Shown in pieces: positions 25,972 through 34,870 of a DNA stretch of 64,000 bases. The stretch is from Chthonomonas sp. (lineage in GTDB: Bacteria; Armatimonadota; Fimbriimonadia; Fimbriimonadales; Fimbriimonadaceae). The stretch is from positions 309,300 through 373,299 of the forward strand of contig JAEURQ010000001.1 of NCBI GenBank assembly GCA_016788425.1, in the 5' to 3' direction. A program made the position numbers and the translations under genes. The notes below the pieces were generated by a model, which was not told the origin of the DNA, made no database searches, and saw nothing but the letters and a program-made list of their open reading frames with translations. Each line of letters opens with the position of its first letter. Position 1 is the stretch's first letter.

Positions 25972-27264
25972 CTAGCGGAAGACCGCGAAGGCGCCGTTGT
26001 TGGGGAAGCTGAAGCTGCCCGGAAGGGTGCCGGTTGCATCCCAGTTGGCTCGGCGAACCACGCCGCCGCTGCGGACGATACCCGAGACCGTACCCGCGAC
26101 TTCGTCACCAGTTGTTTGGCCATCGGCTAGAGTGGCGATGGGGAATAGGCGGAAGATGCCGGTGGTCGTATCGGTCGTGCTGTAGTCCACGTAGCCGTGC
26201 CACATGCCGCTGATGACGCCGCCGGAGTTGCGTCGGAAGAGAACCAGCGTGTCGCGATTGTCTTCTTCGCTGCCCGGGAAGGCGACCATGGTCACCGTGT
26301 CCGTCGGCGTAATCACGTCGGAGTAGTTCTTCCACGTTCCCACCAGAGCCGTTTTGAGGTTCAGGTTAGGATCGGTTTCGTCGAGCTTAAACGTGTTCGC
26401 GGCCTTCTTGCCGGCGATGGTTGCGCCTTCGCGAACCGTACCGCTCTTAATGGCGATGGGGTCGAGAAGTTCGAACACCGAACCGGTGCCGAGACCTTCG
26501 CTGATCGCGATGCCGTCGCCCGAGAAGTAGATGCGCTCGGCGGCACCACCGGTCGAATCCACCACGGGGCGATCGCCGCTGGGCATGTTCGAGATGTCGA
26601 ACGAAATGTAGTCGTTCAGGAAGCCCTTGATCGAAAGGCTCACCGGATCGTAATTCAGGTTGGTAAAGCGGTCTTCGTCGAACACCACGTTTTGACCCGG
26701 GATCCATTGCACCGTAAGGTCATCGAGTCGCACTTGCAGGCTGGTCGAGCGGCCCGGCAGAACCTTGACGCGCACGTCGAACGGGTCCGTGGTTTCGTAA
26801 GCGTAGGTGCCCGGAGCGGAACGGAGAACGGTTGAACCCGACGAGTCGGTGACCTCGCGAAGTTGGTCGATGATGAGCGGGTATTCGGTGAAGTTCTTCT
26901 CGACTTGGCCGGCCATCGGAATCGCGATATCGCGTTGGTTGATGGTGTAGCCGTCGAGCATCACGCTCAGGGTGCTGGGGGTCACTTGCTCGGTGCCGGG
27001 AACAAAATCCGACGGGCCGTTTTGCAATTGAACCGTTTGGATGTCGGCAATTTGCGAGCCCACACCGCGCGATCGGCGATCTTGGCCCGAAAGGTAAACC
27101 AGGCTGACCGTGCTGTTGGTGCCGAGGTTGATGAGCGGCACGCTGCGGCTCGCCACCGGCGGGACAACAACTGCGCCACCGCCGCCATCGCCCGAACAAC
27201 CCACCAATACTGTGGCCATGGCCGATACCACAACCCACTTACTCCAAAATCCAGTGCTCTTCAT
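25972..27264 (-). CDS. Lipoprotein of unknown function
   Basis: 430 residues with a lipoprotein signal (KWVVVSAMATVLVGCSG, Cys ~23) followed by a short Gly-rich linker and a DUF4397-like opening (ASRSVPLINLGTNSTVSLVYLSG). The rest is beta-rich and acidic with no recognised active site. It is monocistronic, ending near the shared terminator. Likely outer-membrane or periplasm anchored. Confidence 0.75.
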   Translation of the reverse strand: MKSTGFWSKWVVVSAMATVLVGCSGDGGGGAVVVPPVASRSVPLINLGTNSTVSLVYLSGQDRRSRGVGSQIADIQTVQLQNGPSDFVPGTEQVTPSTLSVMLDGYTINQRDIAIPMAGQVEKNFTEYPLIIDQLREVTDSSGSTVLRSAPGTYAYETTDPFDVRVKVLPGRSTSLQVRLDDLTVQWIPGQNVVFDEDRFTNLNYDPVSLSIKGFLNDYISFDISNMPSGDRPVVDSTGGAAERIYFSGDGIAISEGLGTGSVFELLDPIAIKSGTVREGATIAGKKAANTFKLDETDPNLNLKTALVGTWKNYSDVITPTDTVTMVAFPGSEEDNRDTLVLFRRNSGGVISGMWHGYVDYSTTDTTTGIFRLFPIATLADGQTTGDEVAGTVSGIVRSGGVVRRANWDATGTLPGSFSFPNNGAFAVFR

Positions 27265-27398
27265 AGCTGTACTTCAGGCGAAAACTCGCCCGCAAAGATG
27301 ATTCGCATTTTGGACGCGCGAACCTCGGGGTTAGTTTGCACTGTTTTCAGGGAATGTTGCTTGATGCCTCAAAATTTTGGGGCGGACGCCGCGCTAGG

Positions 27399-27404
27399 TA
27401 CAAT
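27399..27404 (+). promoter_or_regulatory. TACAAT -10-like box before yceD
   Basis: TACAAT ends six bases before the yceD ATG. The short gap leaves no room for a normal leader. Confidence 0.42.
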
Positions 27405-27410
27405 TTAGGG

Positions 27411-27941
27411 ATGAAGCGAGATGATCTGCTGGACTTAAACGATGCCCTGCAGCATCCCGGGAAAGTCATTTCGGTGGACTTAAGCACCGAACTCCCCGAA
27501 GAAGAAGACCTGGACATGGTGCGCCCGCTGGAGGGTGCACTGGATGTTGTGAGCACCGGCAGCATGCTGTTGGTCACCGGCGATTTCAGTACCCGCGTGG
27601 TGATCGAATGCTCCCGTTGCGGCGAACCCTTTGAAGCCGAATTGAGCTTCGCCATGGAGGAAGAATTCCCGGTGGAGGGCACGCCCAGCAGCTTCGCCAG
27701 CGACGACTACGCGCGGATGGCGCCGAACGACGAGCCGTACCCGCTGTTCCAAGGCAACCACCTCATGGTGGAAAAGTTGCTCCATCAGGGGCTTTGGATT
27801 AACATGCCCATGCGTCCCCTCTGTGAAACTTGCGCCGAGGAAGCGAATCCGGAAACTCAGGAGCTCATCGCGAGCTGGACTAAACCGGACGAGGAGCACC
27901 CGTTCGACAAGCTTCGCGAATTGAACTCTGACTTGCAATGA
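27411..27941 (+). CDS. yceD: YceD/DUF177 family protein
   Basis: 176 residues with the YceD pattern: VVIECSRCGEPFEAELSFAMEEEF (Cys-x-x-Cys) and the late LWINMPMRPLCETCAEE (second Cys-x-x-Cys), probably a zinc site. YceD is tied to 23S rRNA/ribosomal large subunit biogenesis and normally precedes rpmF and plsX. Here rpmF is missing and the stop overlaps plsX (ATGA). ATG 27411 was chosen because the family start motif follows and a -10-like box lies just upstream. Confidence 0.85.
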   Translation: MKRDDLLDLNDALQHPGKVISVDLSTELPEEEDLDMVRPLEGALDVVSTGSMLLVTGDFSTRVVIECSRCGEPFEAELSFAMEEEFPVEGTPSSFASDDYARMAPNDEPYPLFQGNHLMVEKLLHQGLWINMPMRPLCETCAEEANPETQELIASWTKPDEEHPFDKLRELNSDLQ

Positions 27942-28945
27942 CCACCATCGTCTTGGATGCCATGGGCGGCGACTACGCCCCCGAAGCCGTGATTGAGGGC
28001 CTGCTGCTGGCCTTGCCGCAAATGCGGAGCCGGGTGATTCTCATTGGCCGGATGGCGGACATGCAGCGCTGCCTCAAAGGAACGGTGCCTGATCGGGTGG
28101 AACTGCTTGACGCGCCCGAAGTCGTGGACATGGACGAAAAGCCGATGGAAGCCCTTCGCAAGAAGAAGAACTCCAGCCTCGTGATGGGCATTGACCTGGT
28201 GAAACAGGGCCGAGCCGAGGCGTTTGTGAGCGCCGGGAGCACGGGGGCTTGCACCGCGGGGTCGCTGCTGAGTTGGCGACAGATCACTGGCATTCGTCGC
28301 CCCGCCATTGGCAGCGCGATGCCGAACAAGCACGGCCGATTCTTGTTGCTGGATGCCGGAGCAAGCCCGGACGTTGATCCCGAAGACTTGATCCAGTTCG
28401 CGATCATGGGCCGCGCGTACATGTCCAGCGTAATGGGTCGCAAGAACCCCACGGTTCACCTGATGAACATCGGCGAGGAGCCGGGGAAGGGCAACGCATT
28501 TTCCAAGGCGGCTTATGAATGCCTCTCGGGGTTCTCGTGGTTCCGCGGGAACATGGAGACCAAAGACGTGTTCAAGAGCCAGGTGGACGTCGCCGTTTGC
28601 GACGCGTTTGTCGGCAACATGATTTTGAAAACGGCGGAGGGCGTGGCCGAGTACATGAGCAGCATGATTAAGGAGCAGCTGCCGACCAACCCGCTGCTCA
28701 AGCTGCCCTACTTGCCGCTTCGCAAGGTGATGGCGCCGATCCGCAAGCAGATGGATTACGCTGAAATTGGCGGCTCGCCGCTGCTCGGCCTCAACGGCGT
28801 GTGCATAATTTGCCACGGACGCAGCAATCCCAAGGCGATGATGAACGCATTGCTCCAGGCGGAGAGCGCGATTGAGCACAACTTGCAAGACGCGATTCGC
28901 GCGGGATTAACAGAAGCCTTCCCGACAAGCGCCGTCGTGGGCTAA
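27938..28945 (+). CDS. plsX: Phosphate acyltransferase PlsX
   Basis: A 335-residue PlsX, which makes acyl-phosphate from acyl-ACP for phospholipid synthesis. Family signatures: MTTIVLDAMGGDYAPEAVIEG, FVSAGSTGACTAGS, PNKHGRFLLLDAGA, NIGEEPGKGN and the C-terminal EIGGSPLLGLNGVCIICHGRSNPKA. It overlaps yceD by four bases and is followed by fabH after nine bases. Confidence 0.95.
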   Translation: MTTIVLDAMGGDYAPEAVIEGLLLALPQMRSRVILIGRMADMQRCLKGTVPDRVELLDAPEVVDMDEKPMEALRKKKNSSLVMGIDLVKQGRAEAFVSAGSTGACTAGSLLSWRQITGIRRPAIGSAMPNKHGRFLLLDAGASPDVDPEDLIQFAIMGRAYMSSVMGRKNPTVHLMNIGEEPGKGNAFSKAAYECLSGFSWFRGNMETKDVFKSQVDVAVCDAFVGNMILKTAEGVAEYMSSMIKEQLPTNPLLKLPYLPLRKVMAPIRKQMDYAEIGGSPLLGLNGVCIICHGRSNPKAMMNALLQAESAIEHNLQDAIRAGLTEAFPTSAVVG

Positions 28946-28954
28946 ACTGGAGTC

Positions 28955-29941
28955 ATGAGCATTCGCGCGGTCGTGGCTGGCACCGGAATGGCGGTTCCCG
29001 ACAACATCGTTACGAACGACGATCTCGCCAAAATCGTTGATACCAACGACGAATGGATTCGGCAACGCACGGGCATCGGCGAGCGCCGCATTTGCCGCGA
29101 AGGCGAAACCGGTTCGCAACTCGCGACCACCGCCCTGACGAATGCCCTCGGCAAGGCGAAACTCGGCCCGGACGATCTGGACATGATCATCTGCGCCACG
29201 GTGAGCCCCGACTACATTTTCCCCTCGAATGCGTGCTTAATCCAAGATGCGATCGGCGCGAAACGGGCCGGTGCCTTTGACCTCGGTGCGGCCTGCGCGG
29301 GCTTTATCTACGCGACCAGCGTTGCCGGAAGCATGATCGAAGCCGGGCGAGCCAAGCATGTCGCCGTGGTTGGCGTGGATACGCTCTCCAAACATGTGGA
29401 TTGGTCGGATCGCGGTACCTGCGTGCTGTTTGGCGATGGCGCGGGAGCCGTGATTTTGACCGGCCAAGAGAATACGGATCGAGGCATCTTGCACACCGAG
29501 ATGCTGAGTGACGGCGGTGGCGCGTGCCATATACTGATTGAGGCTGGCGGGAGCAAGTACCCGATGAGCTCGGCCAATAGCGCAGGTCACAACCCCAAGA
29601 TTTACATGGCGGGCTCCGAGGTTTACCGCTTCGCGGTGGGTGCCATGGGCGATGCCTGCCAGCGCGTGCTCGACAACGTGGGCCTCAAGAGCGAGGACAT
29701 CTCGCTGTTTGTGCCGCACCAAGCAAACATCCGCATTATCGAATCGGCGGCCAAGCGTCTGGAGCTTCCACCCGAGAAGGTGTTCATCAACGTGGATCGC
29801 TACGGGAACACGAGCGCGGGAAGCATTCCGATTGGACTTTACGAAGCCTCTGAATCGGGACGCCTCGAGCCCGGCGACCTGGTGATGACGGTTGGCTTTG
29901 GCGCGGGCCTCGTGTGGGGCGCGAACCTCATCCGCTGGTAG
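28955..29941 (+). CDS. fabH: Beta-ketoacyl-ACP synthase III
   Basis: A 328-residue KAS III that condenses acetyl-CoA with malonyl-ACP to start fatty-acid synthesis. The catalytic triad is visible: Cys in DLGAACAGFIYAT (~115), His in VPHQANIRIIE (~249) and Asn in DRYGNTSAGSIP (~281). GGAG lies just before the ATG, and TAAACT ends six bases upstream, so a second start of transcription at fabH is possible. The operon ends at a strong terminator. Confidence 0.95.
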   Translation: MSIRAVVAGTGMAVPDNIVTNDDLAKIVDTNDEWIRQRTGIGERRICREGETGSQLATTALTNALGKAKLGPDDLDMIICATVSPDYIFPSNACLIQDAIGAKRAGAFDLGAACAGFIYATSVAGSMIEAGRAKHVAVVGVDTLSKHVDWSDRGTCVLFGDGAGAVILTGQENTDRGILHTEMLSDGGGACHILIEAGGSKYPMSSANSAGHNPKIYMAGSEVYRFAVGAMGDACQRVLDNVGLKSEDISLFVPHQANIRIIESAAKRLELPPEKVFINVDRYGNTSAGSIPIGLYEASESGRLEPGDLVMTVGFGAGLVWGANLIRW

Positions 29942-29960
29942 AAGTTAGCGCAAAAAAAAA

Positions 29961-29994
29961 GACCCCTCACCAGCTTGGCGAGGGGTCTTTTTTG
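29961..29994 (+). terminator. Bidirectional terminator after fabH
   Basis: GACCCCTCACC and GGCGAGGGGTC form an 11-base stem (loop AGCTT) with a nine-A run before it and TTTTTT after it, serving fabH and the convergent dehydrogenase gene. Confidence 0.92.
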
Positions 29995-30003
29995 TCGGTC
30001 GGC

Positions 30004-30930
30004 TTACTGGATTTGCGCCCAGATCTTCTTGAGCTCTTCGCCCGAGTGTTGCAGGGCGGCCTTTTCTTCGGCGGTCACGGCCGGTTCAAGAATCTTCACC
30101 ACGCCATGTCGGCCAACGACGGTCGGCATGGAGAGCGAGATATCGCTGACGCCGAGCACGCCACCTTGCACCGCGCTCACGGGGAGCACTTGATGCTTGT
30201 TCAGCGCGATCGAGTGGACAACTTCGGCGATGCTCACGCCGACGGCGCGGCCTGCGCCACCCTTCAGGCGGATGACTTCGGCGCCCGACTTGCGCGTGAA
30301 GTCGAAGACGCCTTGCGCGATTTCGGGAGTGAACCCGGGAATGGTGGCCATGGAGACGCCGCCGATGGTGGCCGACGACCACATGGGAACCATGGTGTCG
30401 CCGTGCTCACCGAGAATGAGTGCCTTGACGTCGGTGGCATTGACCTTAAAGTGGTCGGCCAGAAGCGATCGGAAGCGGCACGTGTCGAGCACGGTACCCA
30501 GACCGATGACTTGCGACTCGGGCAGGATTCCGCTCTTGGCGGCGAGGTGCGTCAGGATGTCCACCGGGTTGGACACAACCACGATGGTCGCGCCTTCGGC
30601 GAGCTTGCAACTCTTGAGGCTGTCGAGAATTCCCTTGAACAGACCAACGTTGCGGTTGATCAGTTCCAGGCGGCTCTCATCGGGTCGGCGGCGCAGACCG
30701 GCGGTGATCACCACGCAGTCGCTGCCATTCACGATATCGTACTGATCGCTGCTGGTAAAGGTTTGGTTGGCCATGAGGGCCGCGCCATGACGCAGGTCCA
30801 GCGCTTCGCCGTCGGCCATGTCCTTGTTGGCATCCACCAACGCGATTTCGCGGACAATTCCGGCACACTGCAATACGAAAGCGGCGTCCGAACCAACGCG
30901 TCCACCGCCACCAATGATGCTGACTTTCAT
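30004..30930 (-). CDS. mdh: NAD-dependent malate dehydrogenase (LDH-like type)
   Basis: A 308-residue member of the LDH/MDH family. N-terminal NAD site GGGGRVGS with Asp in ALVDANKD selecting NAD. The substrate loop reads AGLRRRPDESR: Arg stands where lactate dehydrogenases have Gln102, so malate/oxaloacetate is predicted. Catalytic His is in LILGEHGDTMVP and Asp/Arg in LDTCRFRSLL. It would serve the TCA cycle. A CATAAT box lies eight bases before its ATG on the minus strand. Confidence 0.88.
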   Translation of the reverse strand: MKVSIIGGGGRVGSDAAFVLQCAGIVREIALVDANKDMADGEALDLRHGAALMANQTFTSSDQYDIVNGSDCVVITAGLRRRPDESRLELINRNVGLFKGILDSLKSCKLAEGATIVVVSNPVDILTHLAAKSGILPESQVIGLGTVLDTCRFRSLLADHFKVNATDVKALILGEHGDTMVPMWSSATIGGVSMATIPGFTPEIAQGVFDFTRKSGAEVIRLKGGAGRAVGVSIAEVVHSIALNKHQVLPVSAVQGGVLGVSDISLSMPTVVGRHGVVKILEPAVTAEEKAALQHSGEELKKIWAQIQ

Positions 30931-30938
30931 ACGGGTTG

Positions 30939-30944
30939 ATTATG
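30939..30944 (-). promoter_or_regulatory. CATAAT -10-like box before mdh
   Basis: On the minus strand CATAAT ends eight bases before the mdh ATG, with no Shine-Dalgarno in between. Confidence 0.35.
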
Positions 30945-30997
30945 GCAGGGTTGGGAGCTATTGAACCGTCTCGTTCGTTCTGATAATAGGGTTATTC

Positions 30998-31735
30998 ATG
31001 AAGTGGTTTTCGCGTTCGCCGGTGACGTTCACCCTGCTCGGGTTGGTGTTTCTCACCTTTTTGATGAGCATGGTGCGGGTGCCAGGTCTGTCCGAGGCGC
31101 TGGCATTGACGCCGGACGGCAAGCCCTGGACGTTCCTGACCTATCCGCTCGCGCCGGTTTTCAGCGGTTCGTCGCTGTTTTGGTTGATCCTCAGTGGGGT
31201 GTGGATGTGGATGTTTGGCGCGCAGGTGGAAGCCCGCAACGGCTGGAAAGGCGCGTTGCTCGCGAGCGTTGGCTTCGCGACGTTGGTTGGCCTCTGTGTG
31301 TTTGTCGGGGCAAAGACACTCAACACGTACTTCCAACTCGGGGGACCGTTTGAACTTGGCGTTGGTTTTGCGATTGTCTGGGGCTTGCAGAATCGGACGG
31401 CCAAGATCAATCTCTTCTGTGTGCTGCCGCTGAGCGGCCTCCTGTTTGCCGGCCTCTCGTGCCTGCTGCTGTTCTTCCGGATGATGGACTTTCATCCCGC
31501 GCTTGGACTCTTTACGTTGCCGGCGTTGGGGATCACGTACTTTGTGGTGCAAAGCCAACGCTCGGGGGCAGGTGGTGTGCGACTGGATCGGGCCGCTCGC
31601 AACAAGGCAAAGAACACGCGCAACATTTTGGATGCGGCGGCTGATCGGCAAAAGGAACGCGAGGAGCGCGACAAACTCCGTCAGCTTTTTGAACGCAGCC
31701 TGATTGAAGACCCCGACGAGAAAAACGGTTCTTAA
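30998..31735 (+). CDS. Rhomboid-like membrane protein without visible catalytic serine
   Basis: 245 residues with five to six hydrophobic segments. The stretch PWTFLTYPLAPVFSGSSLFWLILSGVWMWMFG matches the rhomboid 'W-x-x-x-T-Y-P...FG' region in layout, but the expected Gly-x-Ser-Gly is replaced by GGPFELGVGFAIVWG and no late His stands out. It is thus probably a rhomboid-fold pseudoprotease. The last ~60 residues are a charged, cytoplasmic helix (AARNKAKNTRNILDAAADRQ). GATAAT lies ten bases before the ATG with TTGAAC 15 bases further up. Confidence 0.65.
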   Translation: MKWFSRSPVTFTLLGLVFLTFLMSMVRVPGLSEALALTPDGKPWTFLTYPLAPVFSGSSLFWLILSGVWMWMFGAQVEARNGWKGALLASVGFATLVGLCVFVGAKTLNTYFQLGGPFELGVGFAIVWGLQNRTAKINLFCVLPLSGLLFAGLSCLLLFFRMMDFHPALGLFTLPALGITYFVVQSQRSGAGGVRLDRAARNKAKNTRNILDAAADRQKEREERDKLRQLFERSLIEDPDEKNGS

Positions 31736-31772
31736 TACCAGCCACAAAAGCTGAGATTGTGGAAGAACCAGC

Positions 31773-32462
31773 ATGAGGCAGGGGCTATTGCGCCCCATGT
31801 ACATGCGAAACGCAAAACTAACTCGGCGATTGGTGGCAGGGGTCACGTTGATTGAAACCCTGTTTGGCCTGTTTGTCACGGTGGGCGGCACAATGGCCGT
31901 GCTCTCCATGGCGAGCGTCTCCACCAAGGTTAACAAGCAAACCGAAGTGCGCTCCATTGCTCTTCAGGCGGCTCGCGAAAAGCTGGAGAGCCTCAAGCTT
32001 CTGGCAACGAGCAATCGCCCGAATATGTCGCAGCAGCCATTTACGATTCCGGCGAACTTGTTGGCCCAGTTTCCGACTGGTTCCGGCGGACTGGAGATGA
32101 CCGGCGAATATACGATTCGTGAGTTTGCCGGCGACTCGAACTTGCAGCAGATTATCGTCGCCGTGCGTTGGCGCAGCGTCTCCTCCTCGCAAACGATGAA
32201 CGCCGCACCCTGGAGCGAGGTGATGTTGACGGGCCTTTGCTCGGTGCAGCCGCTTGACATTTCTTACACGGGCGTTTACGACCCGCCTCCTCCTCCCGAT
32301 CCGAACGACAATCCGCAATATCCCGGAGACGATGACCAGCCTCCCGATTGGACGCCGACTGACGGCGGCACGAGCGGCGGCGGTGGCAGCAGTGGCGGCG
32401 GTGGTGGCGGCACCACCGAAGAAGAAGTGGGAGGGTGCACATTTACCTATGGCCCGTGTTAA
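31773..32462 (+). CDS. Type IV pilin-like (prepilin N-terminus) protein with low-complexity tail
   Basis: 229 residues. The N-terminal class III signal reads RRLVAG then VTLIETLFGLFVTVGGTMAV: cleavage after Gly, Glu at mature position 5, then the hydrophobic helix, as in minor pilins or type II secretion pseudopilins. The last ~60 residues switch to Pro/Asp-rich then Gly/Ser-rich sequence ending with two cysteines (GGCTFTYGPC). GGAAG precedes the ATG at 31773. It is the first of three consecutive pilus-type genes. Confidence 0.8.
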   Translation: MRQGLLRPMYMRNAKLTRRLVAGVTLIETLFGLFVTVGGTMAVLSMASVSTKVNKQTEVRSIALQAAREKLESLKLLATSNRPNMSQQPFTIPANLLAQFPTGSGGLEMTGEYTIREFAGDSNLQQIIVAVRWRSVSSSQTMNAAPWSEVMLTGLCSVQPLDISYTGVYDPPPPPDPNDNPQYPGDDDQPPDWTPTDGGTSGGGGSSGGGGGGTTEEEVGGCTFTYGPC

Positions 32463-33282
32463 GCAGCGCGGCTTTACGCTCGCCGAAATGGGCGTGGCGG
32501 TTTCGATTGGCTTGCTAGCGCTCGGCGCGGTGATCGGCACGAACGTCGCGATGACGAACGTCGCAAGCAAGCTCACGGCGGGTGGTTCGACCATCAAGAA
32601 GGGCGTAAGCAGCATTGAGATTCTGACTCGCGATCTGCGCGATTCGGACCTGTTGCTGGCTCAATGGCCGCCGAACGGAAACGCCCAGTTTACGGCGAAC
32701 GAAAGCAACACCTTGATCGTGCGCGTACCTAAGGTGAGCGGCACCAGCTTGGTGGCCGGGCAATACAACGCGTACATCTACTATTTGCGAACGCAGAGCG
32801 GCGCCGATGGCCCGTTTGTGCTGACCCGCTATCAGGCAACTTTGAATAACGGCAACGCGTCCACCGCGACTCTCGACCGCGTGGTGGCGACGAACGTAAC
32901 GGCATCCAACTTTGTATACACCTGCCGCGAGACATTTCATGGCGAGAGCAGCTACGTTAAGTTCCGCACGCGCACCATGCCGCAGGGCGACAAGCCCGGC
33001 TTTGCGCAAGAGGCGTGGATGAACGGCACCGAACTACTGGACTCGGGCGACGCGGAATATGACGGCGACCTGCTGCGGTTTGCTCAGGCACCGAGTTGGG
33101 GAGCGCTTGTGGATGCGCGCTACTCGGTGGACCCGGCCACGGTGGTGGGCGGCGAGGGTGGTTGCAACGCGACCGACATTTTGGTGACGCTTAAGATTCG
33201 CCCGACTTGGAAGAATCGAACCTACACCGACCAAAACCGAACAGTTGAGATTTCGACGCGCATGCGATTGCGCAACAAATAA
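32449..33282 (+). CDS. Type IV pilin-like protein (PilW/PulJ-type)
   Basis: 277 residues beginning MARVKQRGFTLAEMGVAVSIG: a prepilin peptidase site (RG|FTLAE) with Glu at mature position 5. Its size and place between two related genes fit a PilW/GspJ-like minor pseudopilin. It overlaps the previous gene by 14 bases; the frame upstream of the ATG is only overlap. GGAGG is 15 bases upstream, inside the previous gene's tail. Confidence 0.8.
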   Translation: MARVKQRGFTLAEMGVAVSIGLLALGAVIGTNVAMTNVASKLTAGGSTIKKGVSSIEILTRDLRDSDLLLAQWPPNGNAQFTANESNTLIVRVPKVSGTSLVAGQYNAYIYYLRTQSGADGPFVLTRYQATLNNGNASTATLDRVVATNVTASNFVYTCRETFHGESSYVKFRTRTMPQGDKPGFAQEAWMNGTELLDSGDAEYDGDLLRFAQAPSWGALVDARYSVDPATVVGGEGGCNATDILVTLKIRPTWKNRTYTDQNRTVEISTRMRLRNK

Positions 33283-33283
33283 G

Positions 33284-34870
33284 ATGAAACGAAGAAAGAT
33301 TAAAGCGTTTAGCACAACCACGATTCTGATCCTCACGGGAGGAAGCATGATGGTCGGGGTTGGCGTCACTTCGTTAGCCATGGTGCAAGACTCGCACTCG
33401 GGCAGAAGTGGCTCGAAGCAGCAGGCTAATGAGTTAGCCGAATCGGCGGTTCACGCGATGTATCAGAGGATTAAGACCTCGATGGTGCAGACGAACGCGA
33501 TGCCGACGGCAATTAATGCGCAATCGCTCACCTTTACCACTCGCAATGGCGCGAATCGGGATGCGGGCACGATGAGTGCGCAAGTGGTTTCGACGGATGT
33601 TACGAGCGCAACGGTTTCCGCAGCCGACGGGAATGTCGCGACCCGGAAAACGTATACGTTTCAGATTGAAGGTCGAGGGATCGCGAGCAACGGAATTGAG
33701 AGTATTGTCCGCGCTTCGGTGACGGGGACGGTGGACGAAAGCGATGGCACGTATCGCCAGGTGGTCCATGGTCAGCAAGCGGACGGCAATCGCGTGCCGT
33801 TTAGCGTTTGCCCCGGCGCGATCATGTGCAATGGCGCGATTCGGATGACCACCAACCAGGGAATTCGAACCTACAGTCCCAATAACGACGCGCACGTTGT
33901 GGCCAATCGTGGGATCGAGTGGAACCCGGCGACGGGCTCCAAGAGCGGCCATTCGAATCCCAATATCATCGACATTCAGGGTCAGTTTCAGGTGCCCGGC
34001 TCGGCGCAATACGCCTCGATTTACGACTTTACGGTCGGTCCTAGTGGCTTAGGGAATTCCAATGGGACCAAGAATTATCGATCACCGGCATACGCCGCCG
34101 ATAGCGGAAATCCCGCCTTGGCAGCTAACACCGTTGCCCGCCGAGAGTACCCACGTCCGTATCCGAGTACGACAATGTTTGATGGCTGGGAGACCGAGTG
34201 GGCTGACCAGGCAAACAAAGGCACCAAGTATTTATCCGACGTAAGTGCGGCGAACATGACTCCGGATGTCAACGGCCACAAGAATCTGCGAACGCCCGTG
34301 ATTATCAATGGCGATTTGGTAATCCCGTCTGGGCAGAATCTTCGGATGTTGCCCACGAGCGAAAAGCCGTGGGAGAACATTGTTTACGTAACTGGCAATG
34401 TCCGCAACATGGGGCAACTTCGTAACCTTGGCGTGACGATTGTGATGCTCGGAAAGTACACCGATAGTTCTTCTTCGGAGTATAAAATTGATACGCAGGA
34501 TGGCATGTATCCCAATGAAGATGAAGTGGTGAAACATGCGAACTTCATCAACATGAATCCGGATGCCGATGCGGTTCGGTTTTCGACGAACTCCTCGAGC
34601 CACACCGGGCTCATCTATGCCGCTCGCGGCGGCATTCAGGTGACCGGAACGCCAGAGTTTCGCGGCAAACTGGTCGCCGCAGGCTCGCAGGATCTGCAGA
34701 TTTCGCCGAGTGGCGGCAATAGTTTTGTGGTGCACTACGATGCCCGCTCGGGCGGCAACCGCCACGTGGTGGGCTCGGCCGAGGACTCGTGGACCATCAC
34801 TCTGCCCGCTGGCACGGTGATCCGCGGCTACGACTGCGACCGTCTGGAAAAGTGGCTGACGATTAAGTAG
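33284..34870 (+). CDS. PilX-like exported protein
   Basis: 528 residues. A short basic start (MKRRKIKAFST) is followed by one hydrophobic helix (TTILILTGGSMMVGVGVTSLAMV) and the helix ELAESAVHAMYQRIKT, as in PilX-type components encoded with minor pilins. The large remainder is beta-rich. Two bases separate it from the PilW-like gene, so all three pilus-type genes form one operon. The assembly motor (PilB/PilC/PilD) is not in the window. Its stop abuts the stop of the convergent NYN gene. Confidence 0.7.
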   Translation: MKRRKIKAFSTTTILILTGGSMMVGVGVTSLAMVQDSHSGRSGSKQQANELAESAVHAMYQRIKTSMVQTNAMPTAINAQSLTFTTRNGANRDAGTMSAQVVSTDVTSATVSAADGNVATRKTYTFQIEGRGIASNGIESIVRASVTGTVDESDGTYRQVVHGQQADGNRVPFSVCPGAIMCNGAIRMTTNQGIRTYSPNNDAHVVANRGIEWNPATGSKSGHSNPNIIDIQGQFQVPGSAQYASIYDFTVGPSGLGNSNGTKNYRSPAYAADSGNPALAANTVARREYPRPYPSTTMFDGWETEWADQANKGTKYLSDVSAANMTPDVNGHKNLRTPVIINGDLVIPSGQNLRMLPTSEKPWENIVYVTGNVRNMGQLRNLGVTIVMLGKYTDSSSSEYKIDTQDGMYPNEDEVVKHANFINMNPDADAVRFSTNSSSHTGLIYAARGGIQVTGTPEFRGKLVAAGSQDLQISPSGGNSFVVHYDARSGGNRHVVGSAEDSWTITLPAGTVIRGYDCDRLEKWLTIK

